From NCBI GenBank assembly GCA_037349105.1, contig JAYJMM010000038.1, positions 1,860,001 to 1,924,000 of the forward strand: a stretch of 64,000 bases of DNA. Direction: 5' to 3'. Below the pieces are notes generated by a model. It was not told the origin of the DNA. It saw only the letters and a list, made by a program, of their open reading frames with translations, and did no database searches. A program made the position numbers and the translations under genes. Below, one piece after another: positions 21,940 to 33,300 of this stretch; positions within the stretch are counted from its first letter, which is position 1; the number at the start of each line of letters is the position of its first letter. The DNA is from Limnomonas spitsbergensis. Its lineage: Eukaryota > Chlorophyta > Chlorophyceae > Chlamydomonadales.

Positions 21940-22668
21940 CACCTGTGATTTCGTCTTTTACTGCCACAACATTGGGCGCCAGGAGACGCATGGGACTTCA
22001 GCACGCAACCCAATTTGAGCACAAATAAAATATACAAAAAAACCGCTAGTCATGTTCCCCCATCGTGCTGCCAACAAACTTCCTACCATATAAGCAGGTG
22101 ACGAGGAGAAAGTCTCCTGGAAAAAGTCTCCCGAAAAACTGAGTTGGCTTCACACACCTCGACAGCCCTGTAACCCCAATGTTTCCCCCATCAGTTAAGC
22201 AAGCAGCACATATGAAGGACTACTTAGCAGCCCCTGGGACACACAAGCCATCTAGCCATCGACAGGCCCCCAACACCTCCACACCCAGCAGGGCACACGA
22301 GCTTCTTTCTCCCCCCGACTAGCGCCGGGTTCCATGTTCCTGCCCCCTCACATAGGAGGATGGCATGGCTGCACCATGGCCCAGGCTGTGCATGGTAGCT
22401 GGAATTGAGCCTAGTCATTCCCTACCAGCCCCATGTGGCCGAGCGTTCATCAGGGCCCAGCGGGTATGCACTGTTCTAAACCCAGCAGGGCAGCCATGAC
22501 GTATTGACAAACCGACCAGTCCCTCTGTTTCTTCCCTCCCAACCGATAAGTTCGGCGCCCACACGGCCGAGCGTTTTGAGCAGGGCTCAGAGGTTTAACG
22601 TCGTTGACTTATTGACAAACTCGATTGCCGACAGGCCGCATGAGAGTTGGTACAGTTTGGTAACTTCA
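21940..22668. repeat. About 0.7-kb direct duplication, copy 1
   Basis: Matches 22918-23632 nearly base for base. Copy 1 has an extra 14-bp CTGGAAAAAGTCTC segment near 22110. Neither copy has a convincing gene; a 64-codon minus-strand frame is the same in both but matches nothing I recognise. The 3' part includes a family C end. Confidence 0.88.
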
Positions 22669-22920
22669 GTGGGGCGCCCTCGCTGCCAAGCAGAGGTAGG
22701 ATACACTTCTTTTCTGGACTTATCTTTTTTAGAGGCTTTGTTGAGGGTTAGTCTCTAGTGGAACTCAGGTGTTGGACTTGGTCTTCGTTGCCTTCCCGGC
22801 CTCTCCTTTTGTTCCTTTCCACCTCTCTTCTTTTTAGTTCCTTCTTCACTCCCTTCTGAACAGTTGGGCGCCCACGCGGCTGAGCTTTGAGCGGGCCCAG
22901 AGGTGTAACGTTATTGACAC
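22665..22920 (+). mobile_element. Family C element, about 255 bp
   Basis: Runs from AGTGGGGCGCCCTC to GGGCCCAGAGGTGTAACGTT. It closely resembles 58223-58470: shared GAGGCTTTGTTGAGGG, GTCTCTAGTGGAACTCAGGT, and TTCCCGGCCTCTCCTTTTGT. It is non-coding with family C terminal sequence at the right end. Probably a non-autonomous DNA transposon or part of one, inserted between the two duplication copies. Confidence 0.65.
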
Positions 22921-23632
22921 CTGTGATTTCGTCTTTTACTGCCAATACATTGGGCGCCAGGAGACGCATGGGACTTCAGCACGCAACCCAATTTGAGCAC
23001 AAATAAAATATACAAAAAAACCGCTAGTCATGTTCCCCCATCGTGCTGCCAACAAACTTCCTACCATATAAGCAGGTGACGAGGAGAAAGTCTCCCGAAA
23101 AACTGAGTTGGCTTCACACACCTCGACAGCCCTGTAACCCCAATGTTTCCCCCATCAGTTAAGCAAGCAGCACATATGAAGGACTACTTAGCAGCCCCTG
23201 GGACACACAAGCCATCTAGCCATCGACAGGCCCCCAACACCTCCACACCCAGCAGGGCACACGAGCTTCTTTCTCCCCCCGACTAGCGCCGGGTTCCATG
23301 TTCCTGCCCCCTCACATAGGAGGATGGCATGGCTGCACCATGGCCCAGGCTGTGCATGGTAGCTGGAATTGAGCCTAGTCATTCCCTACCAGCCCCATGT
23401 GGCCGAGCGTTCATCAGGGCCCAGCGGGTATGCACTGTTCTAAACCCAGCAGGGCAGCCATGACGTATTGACAAACCGACCAGTCCCTCTGTTTCTTCCC
23501 TCCCAACCGATAAGTTCGGCGCCCACGCGGCCCAGCGTTTTGAGCAGGGCTCAGAGGTTTAACGTCGTTGACTTATTGACAAACACGATTGCCGACAGGC
23601 CGCATGAGAGTTGGTACAGTTTGGTAACTTCA
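22918..23632. repeat. About 0.7-kb direct duplication, copy 2
   Basis: Second copy of 21940-22668, ending at TTTGGTAACTTCA. After that, copy 2 joins the PEX7-derived minisatellite and copy 1 joins the family C element. Confidence 0.88.
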
Positions 23633-23639
23633 ACCCTCA

Positions 23640-24290
23640 ACCCTTGGCCACAAGCACTCCGAAGTCCCATTGGGCTCTATCTCCGGAGGAAGCCCCCAAT
23701 GCCGACAGAGAAAAATGTGCCAGCCATCACGGCACTGTCATGGGCTCCTCCAGGTCCTCTGTCCTGGGGATGTACCTCTTAGACAATGGGAAGCCCTGGA
23801 TCCAGACAAAGAAAGAAGAGATGCCAGCCATTCCAGCCATCACGGCGCTGCCATTGGCTCCCCCAGGTCCCCTGTCCCGGGACGCTACCTCCTAGACAAA
23901 TGGAAGCCCGGGATCCTGACAAAGAAAGAAGAGGTGCCAGCATATCCAGCCATCACGGCGCTGTCATGGGCTCCTCCAGGTCCCCGGTTCTGGGGCTCTA
24001 CCTCTTGAACAAGTGGAAGCCCGGGATCCTGACAAAGAAAGAAGAGGTGCCAGCATATCCAGCCATCACGGCGCTGCCATGGGCTCCTCCAGGTCCCCTG
24101 TCCTGGGGCTCTATTTCCTGAACAAGTTGAAGCCCGGGATCCTGACAAAGAAAGAAGAGGTGCCAGCCATCACGGCGCTGTCATGGGCTTCCCCAGGTTC
24201 CATGCCCTGGGGCTCTACCTCCTGGATCCAACAGAGAAAGAAGAGGTGCCAGCCATCACGGCGCTGCCATGGGCTCCCCCTGATGCCAGA
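23640..24290. repeat. About 114-bp minisatellite built on the PEX7 3' end, about 6 copies
   Basis: Units contain GCCAGCCATCACGGCGCTGC, CATGGGCTCCCCC(A/T), CTGGGGCTCTACCTCCTG and GATCCTGACAAAGAAAGAAG. On the minus strand CATGGGCTCCCCC..CATCACGG encodes GEPMAAP-stop, the end of PEX7. The terminal codons and stop are therefore present several times, and the real stop is in the last unit (24256). Confidence 0.88.
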
Positions 24291-27200
24291 TCCAAGCGCT
24301 CTCATCCCATCCCGCGCTGGCCATCAGCCCCTCCCGCAGCATGCTGAAGTCCAGCCCGACGGCAAACTCGCTGTGGTGGTCCCAGCTGCGTACCAGCGGC
24401 TGCGGCGCAGCTGTGTCCCACAGCTTGACTGTCATGTCGTAGGAGCAAGAGGCCAGCAGGTGCTCCGCGTGAGGGGAGAACAGCACACGCTTCACCGCGT
24501 ACCTGGATGCAGGCAACGCACACACAAAATAAGTGGTTTCTTTGGCTCGGGGCTCCCCCCCTCCCCGCCTCGCAATCGATTACTTGGGCGCCCACGCGGC
24601 CGAGCCCTCTTAAGCAGGGCCCAGAGCTGTTACGTCATTGACTTACAATGCTCGGCCCTCATGAACTACCCCAGTACAGCACCCGCCCGCTCACAGCTCA
24701 GGACCCTCAAGAGCACCCACCCGTGCCCTGGCAGGACCAGCAGCTCCCGCTGCGGCATGCGCACGTCCCACAGCTTGATGGTCTTGTCGACACTGCCCGT
24801 TGCGATCAAGCAGTCGTTGTACTTGCACCAGTCTGAAGGCCAAGCGAGAGGAGCAGGCAGTGGGCAGCAGGTGGGGAGCAGGCAGTCGGTCAAAGGCTCA
24901 AAGCAAACACACCAGGTCACCTCTCTTTGGCCCCCCCCTATCACGCTGACTCATCCAGGCAAACCCAGCCCCCCCCCGGGAAATTGCCAGAGAGGCGGGA
25001 AAAGCGGAAAGAAAGAACGAGGGCGAATGGGGCTTGCCAAACAGGGCAGGTGTATCTATAACGCCCCTAGGATTATCTAAAGCATTGCACCTCACAAGTA
25101 TCAGGGACTGTACTGAAGCACCCAAATCTTATGTCCCCCCTCCCCCGCTCACCTGCCATCAGCTCCTCAAACCGCTACATTCGACAGCTGCACACCGCGG
25201 CCCCTTCATGAAACCAAAACACAAAACCTACACACCCCAAGCGCTCACCTGCCGTCAGGACTTCAAAGGCATGGGCGGGGAGGACTAGTGTTGGCCCGGC
25301 ATGTCGCAAGTCCCAGATGCGCACCGTCGTGTCGCCCGAGGCCGAGAGGAACACGTCAGCGGCCCCAGGGTTCCTACAAAACAGCGGGTGGAGGATCAAT
25401 TTTGTATCGTACTTCAGTAACATTTTAGCTGTGCCCTGCGTGGCTTGTTGCTGGGGCCGCCAGCCGGAAGCCAGGCATGGTTTGGTCTCAATTGGCCAAG
25501 TGGCAGCCACCCAGTGGCCCCCCCAAAGGTGGCCTTGTGTGTGCTAAAAATGACGCTGTCAGGTGCGGTAATACAAGAAAAGCAATACACGAATATTGCG
25601 TCGACCCTTGGAAGGATGAGATGTTCGTTTTTTGGGAAAACTAGTTTTTCTCTTGAGGCATGCGCCATGCGGGTGTCTGACCCACACAGCTTTTCTTGCG
25701 CAGTACTGGCACCTTGCGGAACGAAGTGTGGATGTTACCTTCACACCAGTACATACAGTGCACAAAGAATGTACACATAGGTCGTCCTCTCATACAAAAA
25801 ACGTACAAAGTATGCACAGTCTCACATCTACACGCACAAACATTACACAGCAGGCCATATTATATTGCCTGCTGTGTAAAGTATATTGCCTGCATGTAAA
25901 GTATTTTGCCGATGCCTAGCAATATACTATGCATACACCTTAACGTAGCATCACACAAGGTACACGCAGCAAGCCTGGCCCTGATCTAAGAGGAATACCG
26001 GTAGTTGACTACTGCTGCCTTAGCTCTCTCCCCTTGATCCCTACCCCCTATCCCGTTCCTGTAGCGTCCCTGCATGCCACTGAGTGTAAGGCTATACAGA
26101 TGTACATGCTGTACACCTTAATAATGGACAGTGTATCATATTTTGCGGATATATTGAGTAGACACTGACAGTACTGAGCAAGGCGGGGCTCTTTACACTA
26201 CGAAACTCCAATCCATATGAAACATTTTAGCAGAGCGCAACAGTTCCCCTTGACGCACCAGCAAGTGTGATACACACAATAGGTGTGACCCGTGAAGGTG
26301 CGCAGTGACATGGGCTGCCCCAGGCTCCACAGCTTAATGGTGTCATCCCAGCTGCTGCTGAGGAAGAGGTCCCGTTTGCTCATGTTGCAGCTCAGGCTGC
26401 AGCACTGCCAAGAACAGGTGTGGGGGGGGGGGAGTGCAAAGCTTACGGATAGAAGAGATGGTCCGGGAGGTAAGTTTTCGTTTTTTTAAAGTCAACCAGC
26501 CAACCAGTCAAAAAGACGTAAAGGTTCACTACCGTTGCTGTCCTTGTGAGCGCCAGACAACCTTTTGGCGGCTGCCAGATGGCCAACACTGAAATGATAG
26601 GAACCAAACCATGTCCAACAAAATGGCCGGTGGCCCAAGCAACAGGGCCACAGGGCATACTACATCAGGGACCTTTGGCTGAAAGCCAGTTTGTAGCTGG
26701 CTGGCAGCTGACTCGCACTGACAATGGCACAGGTTGTCATTGAATCAGATGCATCTCCCCCAGGGCACCAGGGGGACGCACCTCGTGCTTGTGCTCGTGG
26801 AATTGGCGGATAGGGTTGGCCTGCGCATGTGTATGGTGGGTGAGGGGAGGCAGAGAGTAAAATTTAGGGGACAGAGCGCTCCGGTCCCGGGCTTATGCCC
26901 GTGCCAGCAACGATTCTAGCATCAGTGTCCGTGCCAGGGTTAACCCTAAACTATTCGTTATTCCACCGAAGAAGCATGCAGACATGCATCAAGAAGGCCT
27001 GGAGAGTCTGCATCGTGCATAGCAGCGTGTAGGCATTCAGGCAATTGTCACAAGGTGCTGTGTCGTCCACATCTGCAGCAGGATCCAGGCAAATACCGCA
27101 GCCTCAGGTGCGGCATAGCGGCAGCTCCCCTGTTGCAGGCTTGCAGCACTGCCAGCTCACCTGTTGCGGCAGGCCCAGGTCATACACCTTAATGCTGCCG

Positions 27201-28191
27201 TCCCCTGAGGCCGCCAGCAAGATGTTTTCGTTCTCCTCGTTCCATGCGCAGTCGTAGAGGCCATCCAGGGTGTCGAAAGCCGCCACCTCTACGACTCCTC
27301 CGGGAGTCATCTGTTGGCAGGCCAGGTTCATACACTCCCCTCAGTCACCGCCCAAAGAGTGCTGTCACCATTAATTTTTGTAGGGAGCTTCAGCTACACT
27401 GAAGCTACAACCTGGCTTGTGGCCAGGAGATGCTCTTTCCATTCATATCGTTAAGCGCTATAGCTACACTTAAGCAGCAACTCGGCCTGCGGCCGAGAAG
27501 TTTCCCCACCATTATTTTTGGAAGGCAATTCAGCTACATTTAAGCGACAACTCGGCCTGCCGCCGAGAGGTCACGGTGCAGCATTCCCTGGTGCCTTGGG
27601 CTTAAGGCTGCGCATGGTTTGGTCCCAAGTGGCCCAGTAGTAGCCGCCCGGAAGGTTCCCAATGATGGTCTAGTGCCCAGTATGTCCACTAAATTAAACA
27701 ATGTTGCCCTCAGTGTGTAACACAGTCGACAGCCTTGTGAAGAGATGACATGCTGACTAACCAGCTTATCCTCTTGACTCTGGTGATTTTAGCATGCTCA
27801 AGCTACACTTCGGCTAGCTGAGGGCTTGTAGATTGGGACAGTAAGCCCTGTTGCATGGGATAGCAGGAATAGGCTGATCTTAGCTTGGTCCCTTACAGCC
27901 CATGTGTGGTCAATTGCCCCCTGAGACAAGTAAGTCCTGCATACCATCAAGCACCCGCAGAACGCAGCCCCCCTTTACTCACATTGAAGACGTGCTGTCT
28001 CCCATTGCCAATAATACCGAAGTTTTGAGCTGCGGATGGGGCAGCCAATGTGATCATTTGGGGGTGCAGTTGTTTGCATGGCAGCACTGACATGGTGGAT
28101 GCGGTCTGGTACCTGTTGCCACAGCAAACCTCCCCTCAACAAACGGGCTAAATTTCACGGAGTAGGCGTTGAACGCAGTCTTGCAGCGCAT
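24256..28191 (-). CDS. PEX7: Peroxin 7, PTS2 import receptor (WD40)
   Basis: Eight exons on the minus strand: 28191-28113, 28029-27983, 27310-27161, 26820-26782, 26404-26259, 25373-25249, 24832-24721 and 24502-24256. All phases match, giving 314 residues, the usual PEX7 length. It starts MRCKTAFNAYSVKFSPF and continues RFAVATAQNFGIIGNGRQ. WD repeats follow: ILLAASGDGSIKVYD, LFLSSSWDDTIKLWS, VFLSASGDTTVRIWD, LIATGSVDKTIKLWD, LLASCSYDMTVKLWD. DHHSEFAVGLDFS and the final WDES segment fit PEX7 family members. PEX7 binds PTS2 peptides in the cytosol and brings cargo to the peroxisomal docking complex with PEX5/co-receptors. Introns hold family B and C repeats, and the stop codon lies inside a minisatellite. 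It shares a 317-bp upstream gap with the PITH gene. Confidence 0.95.
24588..24648 (+). repeat. Transposon-end family C copy in PEX7 intron 7
   Basis: GGGCGCCCACGCGGCCGAGC, then CTCTTAAGCAGGGCCCAGAG and TGTTACGTCATTGAC. A lone terminal sequence with no matching second end nearby; probably a solo remnant. Confidence 0.6.
25436..25556 (+). repeat. Interspersed repeat family B copy in PEX7 intron 5
   Basis: CAGGCATGGTTTGGTCTCAA, then TTGGCCAAGTGGCAGCCACC and GTGTGTGCTAAAAATGACGC. Shares the core and the CTAAAA end with the other family B copies. Confidence 0.6.
26545..26715 (-). repeat. Interspersed repeat family B copy, reverse, in PEX7 intron 4
   Basis: Reverse core CCTTTTGGCGGCTGCCAGAT, then GGAACCAAACCATGTCCAAC, ending in AGCCAGTTTGTAGCTGGCTG. 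Divergent but recognisable. Confidence 0.45.
27590..27705 (+). repeat. Interspersed repeat family B copy in PEX7 intron 2
   Basis: GCGCATGGTTTGGTCCCAAG, then TGGCCCAGTAGTAGCCGCCC and GGTCTAGTGCCCAG. Upstream 27390-27570 has several TTCAGCTACA(C/T)TTAAG segments that look like partial 5' ends of the same family. Confidence 0.55.
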
Positions 28192-28508
28192 GATTGCCAG
28201 CCTGCTCAGGACAACATGAGGCGGGTGCTGAACAGCTAACGGAACAACGGTGCTGAGAAAGAATGATGGATTATATGGCGATGCATAAATGCGTGCGATA
28301 TTTTAAAGGTATCGTTGTAGAAAGACTGTTCCCTCCAAGCTTCACTAGGCGTTCGGGTATTCTGCCTTGCCAGGTCAAGTGTGGGAGACGGCCGTGTGGA
28401 TCATTGAAACCTTTTAAATGGCCCAATCAGCGTGGCATATGCATTCTTCAGCAACAAGAGAGGTTTTTTTCTTCCACAACATCAGTGCCGTAACCTATAT
28501 CTCACAAA
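28192..28508. promoter_or_regulatory. Bidirectional promoter region, PEX7 / PITH
   Basis: 317 bp separate the divergent start codons of PEX7 (28191, minus) and the PITH gene (28509, plus). No sure TATA box is seen. The gap must hold both 5' UTRs and both core promoters. Inferred from gene arrangement only. Confidence 0.5.
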
Positions 28509-29642
28509 ATGGCCAAAGACCTCATCGACCAGTTGGATTACCAGGGCCTGCATTGCCTGAACGAGAAGTCTTCGCACCAAATAGCGAACGCTTTGAAGCA
28601 GGGATACAGAGAGGACGACGGTGGGATCTAGTGCACGCGCGTCTTTCCAGGGCGAACTGGGAACGCAGGTTTCGATCTGGTTTCGATCTCCACTGCAGGC
28701 CTGTTCCTGGAATCGGATGCGGACGAGCAGCTGCTCATCAACATCCCATTGCAGCAAAAGTGTAAAATTTCTAGTATAGCAATCAAGGGACCCAGCGATG
28801 GATCCGGACCCAAGAAACTCAAGCTCTTCACGAACCTGACCACCTGTGGCTTTTCGGATGCGGAGTCACTAACCCCAGCGCAAGAACTTGACCTGACGCC
28901 AGCACAACTCAATGGCGAGGCTATTCAGTGAGTCCTGTCAATGCGCACCCCCATGGCCCCCCATGGGCAGCGCCTTGGTCTCATGCGCCAGGCCTCTTGG
29001 GTCCCCATTGCCTCACGTGTCATGTCATCTGCTGATTTATGTGCACCCTCATCACATCCCATTAAATGTGCCTTCCCAATTAAGATTTGGGGGGTACCGG
29101 TATCAGCGGTTACGAGGATGTACTGGGACAACATTGTACAATGTTACACCGCAGCCTGTCCCTGACCACCCAATCTTGCAGGCTCAAGTTTGTCAAGTTC
29201 CAAAACGTCACGGTTCTTAGCATCTTCATTGAGAGCAACCAGGGCGGGGAGGAGGCCACACGCGTACAGAAGATTGCCCTGTTTGGGCAGACAGGCGACC
29301 AGGACAAGTTCAACGTCGCAGGTAGGTTAAGCTCCACGCTATTTCACGTAAAGCTGCCAGCCACAACACCTGGGCAGTTTCCTTTTGCCAGTTATGATCT
29401 GCATCCCAACTATTTTGCACTGCATCACGGTGTCTGATAGTGCGCAAATCGGGCAGCCACCAGGGCCGATGGGAACCTTGACCAGCCGGTATCCCAAGGA
29501 GCTGCTGTGCCTGCTGCATTAAGCCCTACTGTCAGTAGACCAGGTTGTGGCTGAAATACCCTTACGTAAACAGTGGCATCCAACCGATTCCTGTTCTGCA
29601 TCATGTGCATGCGCAGACATCAAGAAGGTGGAGGAGTCCTAA
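28509..29642 (+). CDS. PITH-domain protein (thioredoxin-like protein C-terminal domain family)
   Basis: Four exons, 28509-28620, 28699-28927, 29182-29321 and 29617-29642, join in phase to 168 residues. It starts [24 protein letters not shown] signatures are clear: [71 protein letters not shown]. The domain is the proteasome-interacting module of TXNL1 and of stand-alone PITHD1 proteins. No thioredoxin CxxC domain is present, so this is the stand-alone type. It is shorter than animal PITHD1 and ends just after the domain with DIKKVEES. The last exon is only 26 bp and has a partial copy about 125 bp downstream. Confidence 0.92.
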
Positions 29643-30375
29643 TGAGCAGGGGGGAAGCAGCACTAACCAATCTCGATGACCTGGCTCACGTTTTTGGAGT
29701 GGTCTGCCTGACCTTGCGCATGCTGCATCATGCTGTCACGCAGACATCAAGAGCGGATGTGATTGTGGCAAGTAGGTCCAGCAGCTGCTGCTGCTGGCCA
29801 GGTTATCGGCATTCTTGTGGATCAAGGGATATTTGAACTTCAACGAGACTGCTATGAAATCTGCCCTTAAGGCGTCTGATGAGAGATTCCCTCGTGAACT
29901 TCGTTTGCCTGTACTGCTTTTGCCCCAGGGCTGTGACTGGCATTCAGAATTAAAGAGCATGAGGAATTTAATAAACAGTGTGTTTGTCGGCACTGGTACA
30001 GATAGGACTGGGCTATTGTCGGTCCTTTCTGAGCAGAATTCCTAAGTTCCGTGAGTGGCAGGCAAAATTACAAGGAGTGGCGATCTATAGCTACAAGATT
30101 AAAACTACATAAGTATAATGGCACAGGTGGTACCAGAAATAGATGAAACAAGCCACCAACAACCCAGGTAACGGATATCCCACAATTCTATACTACTTAC
30201 GTTTCTTAAGCTGTATACTCTTTTGTTACCGGGCATTAAGAAGGGCTCAGATCAATGAACCGGGCACAAACGGCCCACACAGGAGTTCCCTAAAAACAAA
30301 ATATAAAGGATGACACCATACGTCTGAAGAGTGCTGAATAAATGCAAAGCTTGGCCACGAAGCCCTTGGCTTGCC
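29643..30375. other. Convergent intergenic region between PITH and the Ser/Pro-rich gene
   Basis: Contains the PITH 3' flank with a partial duplicate of its last exon acceptor (CACGCAGACATCAAGA near 29738) and the 3' flank of the minus-strand gene. No other exon is recognised. Confidence 0.4.
30068..30072 (-). terminator. Putative poly(A) signal TGTAA (minus strand)
   Basis: TTACA on the plus strand reads TGTAA on the minus strand, 304 bp past the stop codon of the Ser/Pro-rich gene. It fits the algal signal in sequence and position, but a pentamer alone is weak evidence. Confidence 0.35.
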
Positions 30376-33300
30376 TCAGTGCTGCTTCACCCTGTTTGAC
30401 TTGACTAGACCTGCTAGCGCCTCCTGGACACATTGTGCAGAACAGTTAACAGGCCCGGGCAGGCGAAGCAGCAGGGTCTGCAGCGCTGTGACGCCCTGAA
30501 ACAAAGCCGCTTCCGCAGCAGGGTTGGGCACCGCTGCCCGGGCAAGCCCGGAGCGGGCGCTGCCCCCAGACTCGGCAGACCCTGGAGAAGGTGGCAGGCG
30601 CTCATCGCACGCCGAGTAGCCGTGTTCCTGCCAGTGCTCTTTGACTTGGCGCCACCAAGCCTGCTCAGCCCAGTGAGGGGTGCGGCTGGCCACTCCGAAG
30701 CCGCCGCCGCGGGCGGCAGGCCCCCCCCCCCCCGGCTGCGTCGGCACGCTAACGGTGGGCGTCTGCTGCAGCGTGGCTCCAGGGCGCCGTAGGCCGGCCG
30801 CCGGCGTCACCCTCTGAAGCCCCGTCTGGGGGGTCAGCGTGCGGGCGGCGGAGGCTGGCGTGCTCCACATCGGGCCGCCTGCCTGTGGGCCGTAGGGTGG
30901 GTTCCCGGGAGGATGGAACAGCCGGCTGATGTGAAGAGAGGAGCCGCCCGACGTCTCTGCGCCGGCATGGAACGGGTTGATCTGAAATTCCCAGGCAGGC
31001 GTTTGACCCCGGGCCAGATCCGGCAGAAGCGAGTTGAATGCATTGTGTGTGGGCGCTACCATGGCCCGTGCAATGCTCCCTGGAAGGATCATCTCAGGTG
31101 GGCTGGAGGGCGTCAAGGAGGGAATTGTGGCGATCGGCTCAAGGTCAGACTCTGACGCAGTCTCCCACTCAGTGTCCCCATGCTCCATGTCAGCCTCCTC
31201 CACCCCTTCCCCCTCCACCGTAGGAATCGCGACAAAGCCTGCAGCGTCGTTGTCTTCGGCACAGCCTGCAGACGCGGTCTCCCAGTCCCTGTTCTCGGAC
31301 CCGCTGCCCTCACCCTCGTCGTCACCCTCTCCGCCTTCATGCTGAGAGGAGACTCCGCCGCGGAGCCTTCGTCGAGCGCGGCCGGGGAGCACAGGGTCGC
31401 TGCCGAAGTCTCTCGAGGGTACTGCTTCACCTCTAATGCCTGCACATGGGAAAGAGATGCAGGATGAGATTGGCATGGTACGTTCATACAGCAAAGCGTC
31501 CTATCCTGTGCCCATAATACTGGTATTGAAGCGTGACGGTATAAAGGTATCTTCCGCACGCATCGATCCGGCACACAGTGCACGCAGCATACTCAAACAG
31601 TGCACACATCATACTGGTTTGTAGTGAACTGATGCAAAGTATACAAATGATACTAGTGCAGACGCTCGAGTGTACAGCACACAGGTAAACGGCCTACTGG
31701 CAGTCCGGTGCACAAGAATAGATGATATTGACACAGACTGGCAGCGTTGTTGTATGTTTGGGCCCATACCATCGTTTCACCAGAGTAACCTGAGCCCGCA
31801 AGCACTTGTTCACTAAATAATGTATGTTGGTACATGGAAACTGCCATGACCAGATATCCCTTTCTGGCCTCTATCATTCACCAAGGCAAGTTACTGACAG
31901 TGCATCTTGATATTCGAGGAACCAAATACTGATTTTCATACAACACAAAGGGTGAAATACGTCACATGCAGTTTCTTTTTTCAGCCACCAGTCCACCCTC
32001 AGCAGGCCGCCCCACAGCCGCCGAAGGCCCGGTTGTGACAAAACTTATCCCGGCCTAACACTGGTGGCCAAAACAGCATGGCTGGCCACAAACAGGGCCT
32101 CCAGACAGAAACCGGAAGGTAGCTGACCTGTAGCGAAGTCACGAAAAAAGAGAAACTAGTCACATGCATCAAATACATGTAGCGGCACCTACCCAAAGCC
32201 TGCCCTGACCCCTGGCGTGGCAGGGCGTCGGTGCGCGTCCTTGGCGCAAAGCGCGAGGCCCAGGGCGGCATCACGATGCCCGCCAGCGGGTCGCTGTCCT
32301 CATCGAGACCGCCGTTGAAACCAGTGGCAGCCCACGATGGGACCGACATGTGCATGCCGCCCATGTTGTTGGACACGCCCCTAGAACCGCCCCGGCGGAC
32401 ACCGGGCGACGTTGACTGTTCGGTGAACGACGGCAGGCGGGTGGCGCCAGGCGGCCCACCAGGCCCAGTGCCTGACGCCAGAACACCGCTCCGACCGATG
32501 AAACCAGAGATACGCTGAATGGCAGCCTCTGCAGCAGCTGTGAGCTGCGAGGCCAAAGGGGGGGGGCAATCGTTAGCTTCATGGTTAGCATGCACTGTTC
32601 ACTGATGAGGTACCTCGCCTTTCACTTGTGGCACAGCCTGAAGCCAGGCCCCCAAGCTCGGGAGGATAACAGGCTTTGGGGAATTAGGACCATCACTAGC
32701 GGGGTGGAGGGAGTAAGAGATAAGACCACGAGATGGCAGGTGGACATTGGGGTGAAAGGTCCTGATACTTCGGGTTAAAGGCAGGTAAGAGGTCAGGCGG
32801 CAGGCCTGGTTAGAAGTTTGCTGGCGGTATCACCTGTGTGGAGTGCCTGTCATCACGCTGACGCAGCGCGGGGCTCATGAAGGCCCAGCGTAAGTCCATT
32901 TCATGGACGTCAGGCGAACCCGTGCGGCGAGCAGGGAGTCCAGCGTTGGCCCTGAAAAGCTCCATGTAATCGCTGTCCTCGCTCCCCGAGATCAGATCGG
33001 GCGGCTCGCTGTTAGAGGCGACAAGCAAGTCGGGGAGGTTGTCGTCACCCTCCGAGCTCTCGCCGGGGCTTAGAAAACGCCGCGCGGCGGCAGCAGTATT
33101 CGTCCTCCTGGCAGCAGCGTGGTTCCAGGGCGGCGGCTGCGTGGGTGCCGGCTGCATGGCGGGCGTTCTGAGCCCCACCTGGCTGGGCGAGGCTGTCGGC
33201 CAAGCCTGGATCAGGCTCGTTAGGGACGCCGAGGGAGCAGAGGTTTCCAATGAGTCGCTGCTTGATGACGTGTCCAAGTGCATGAGTCCAGAACCTGTCT

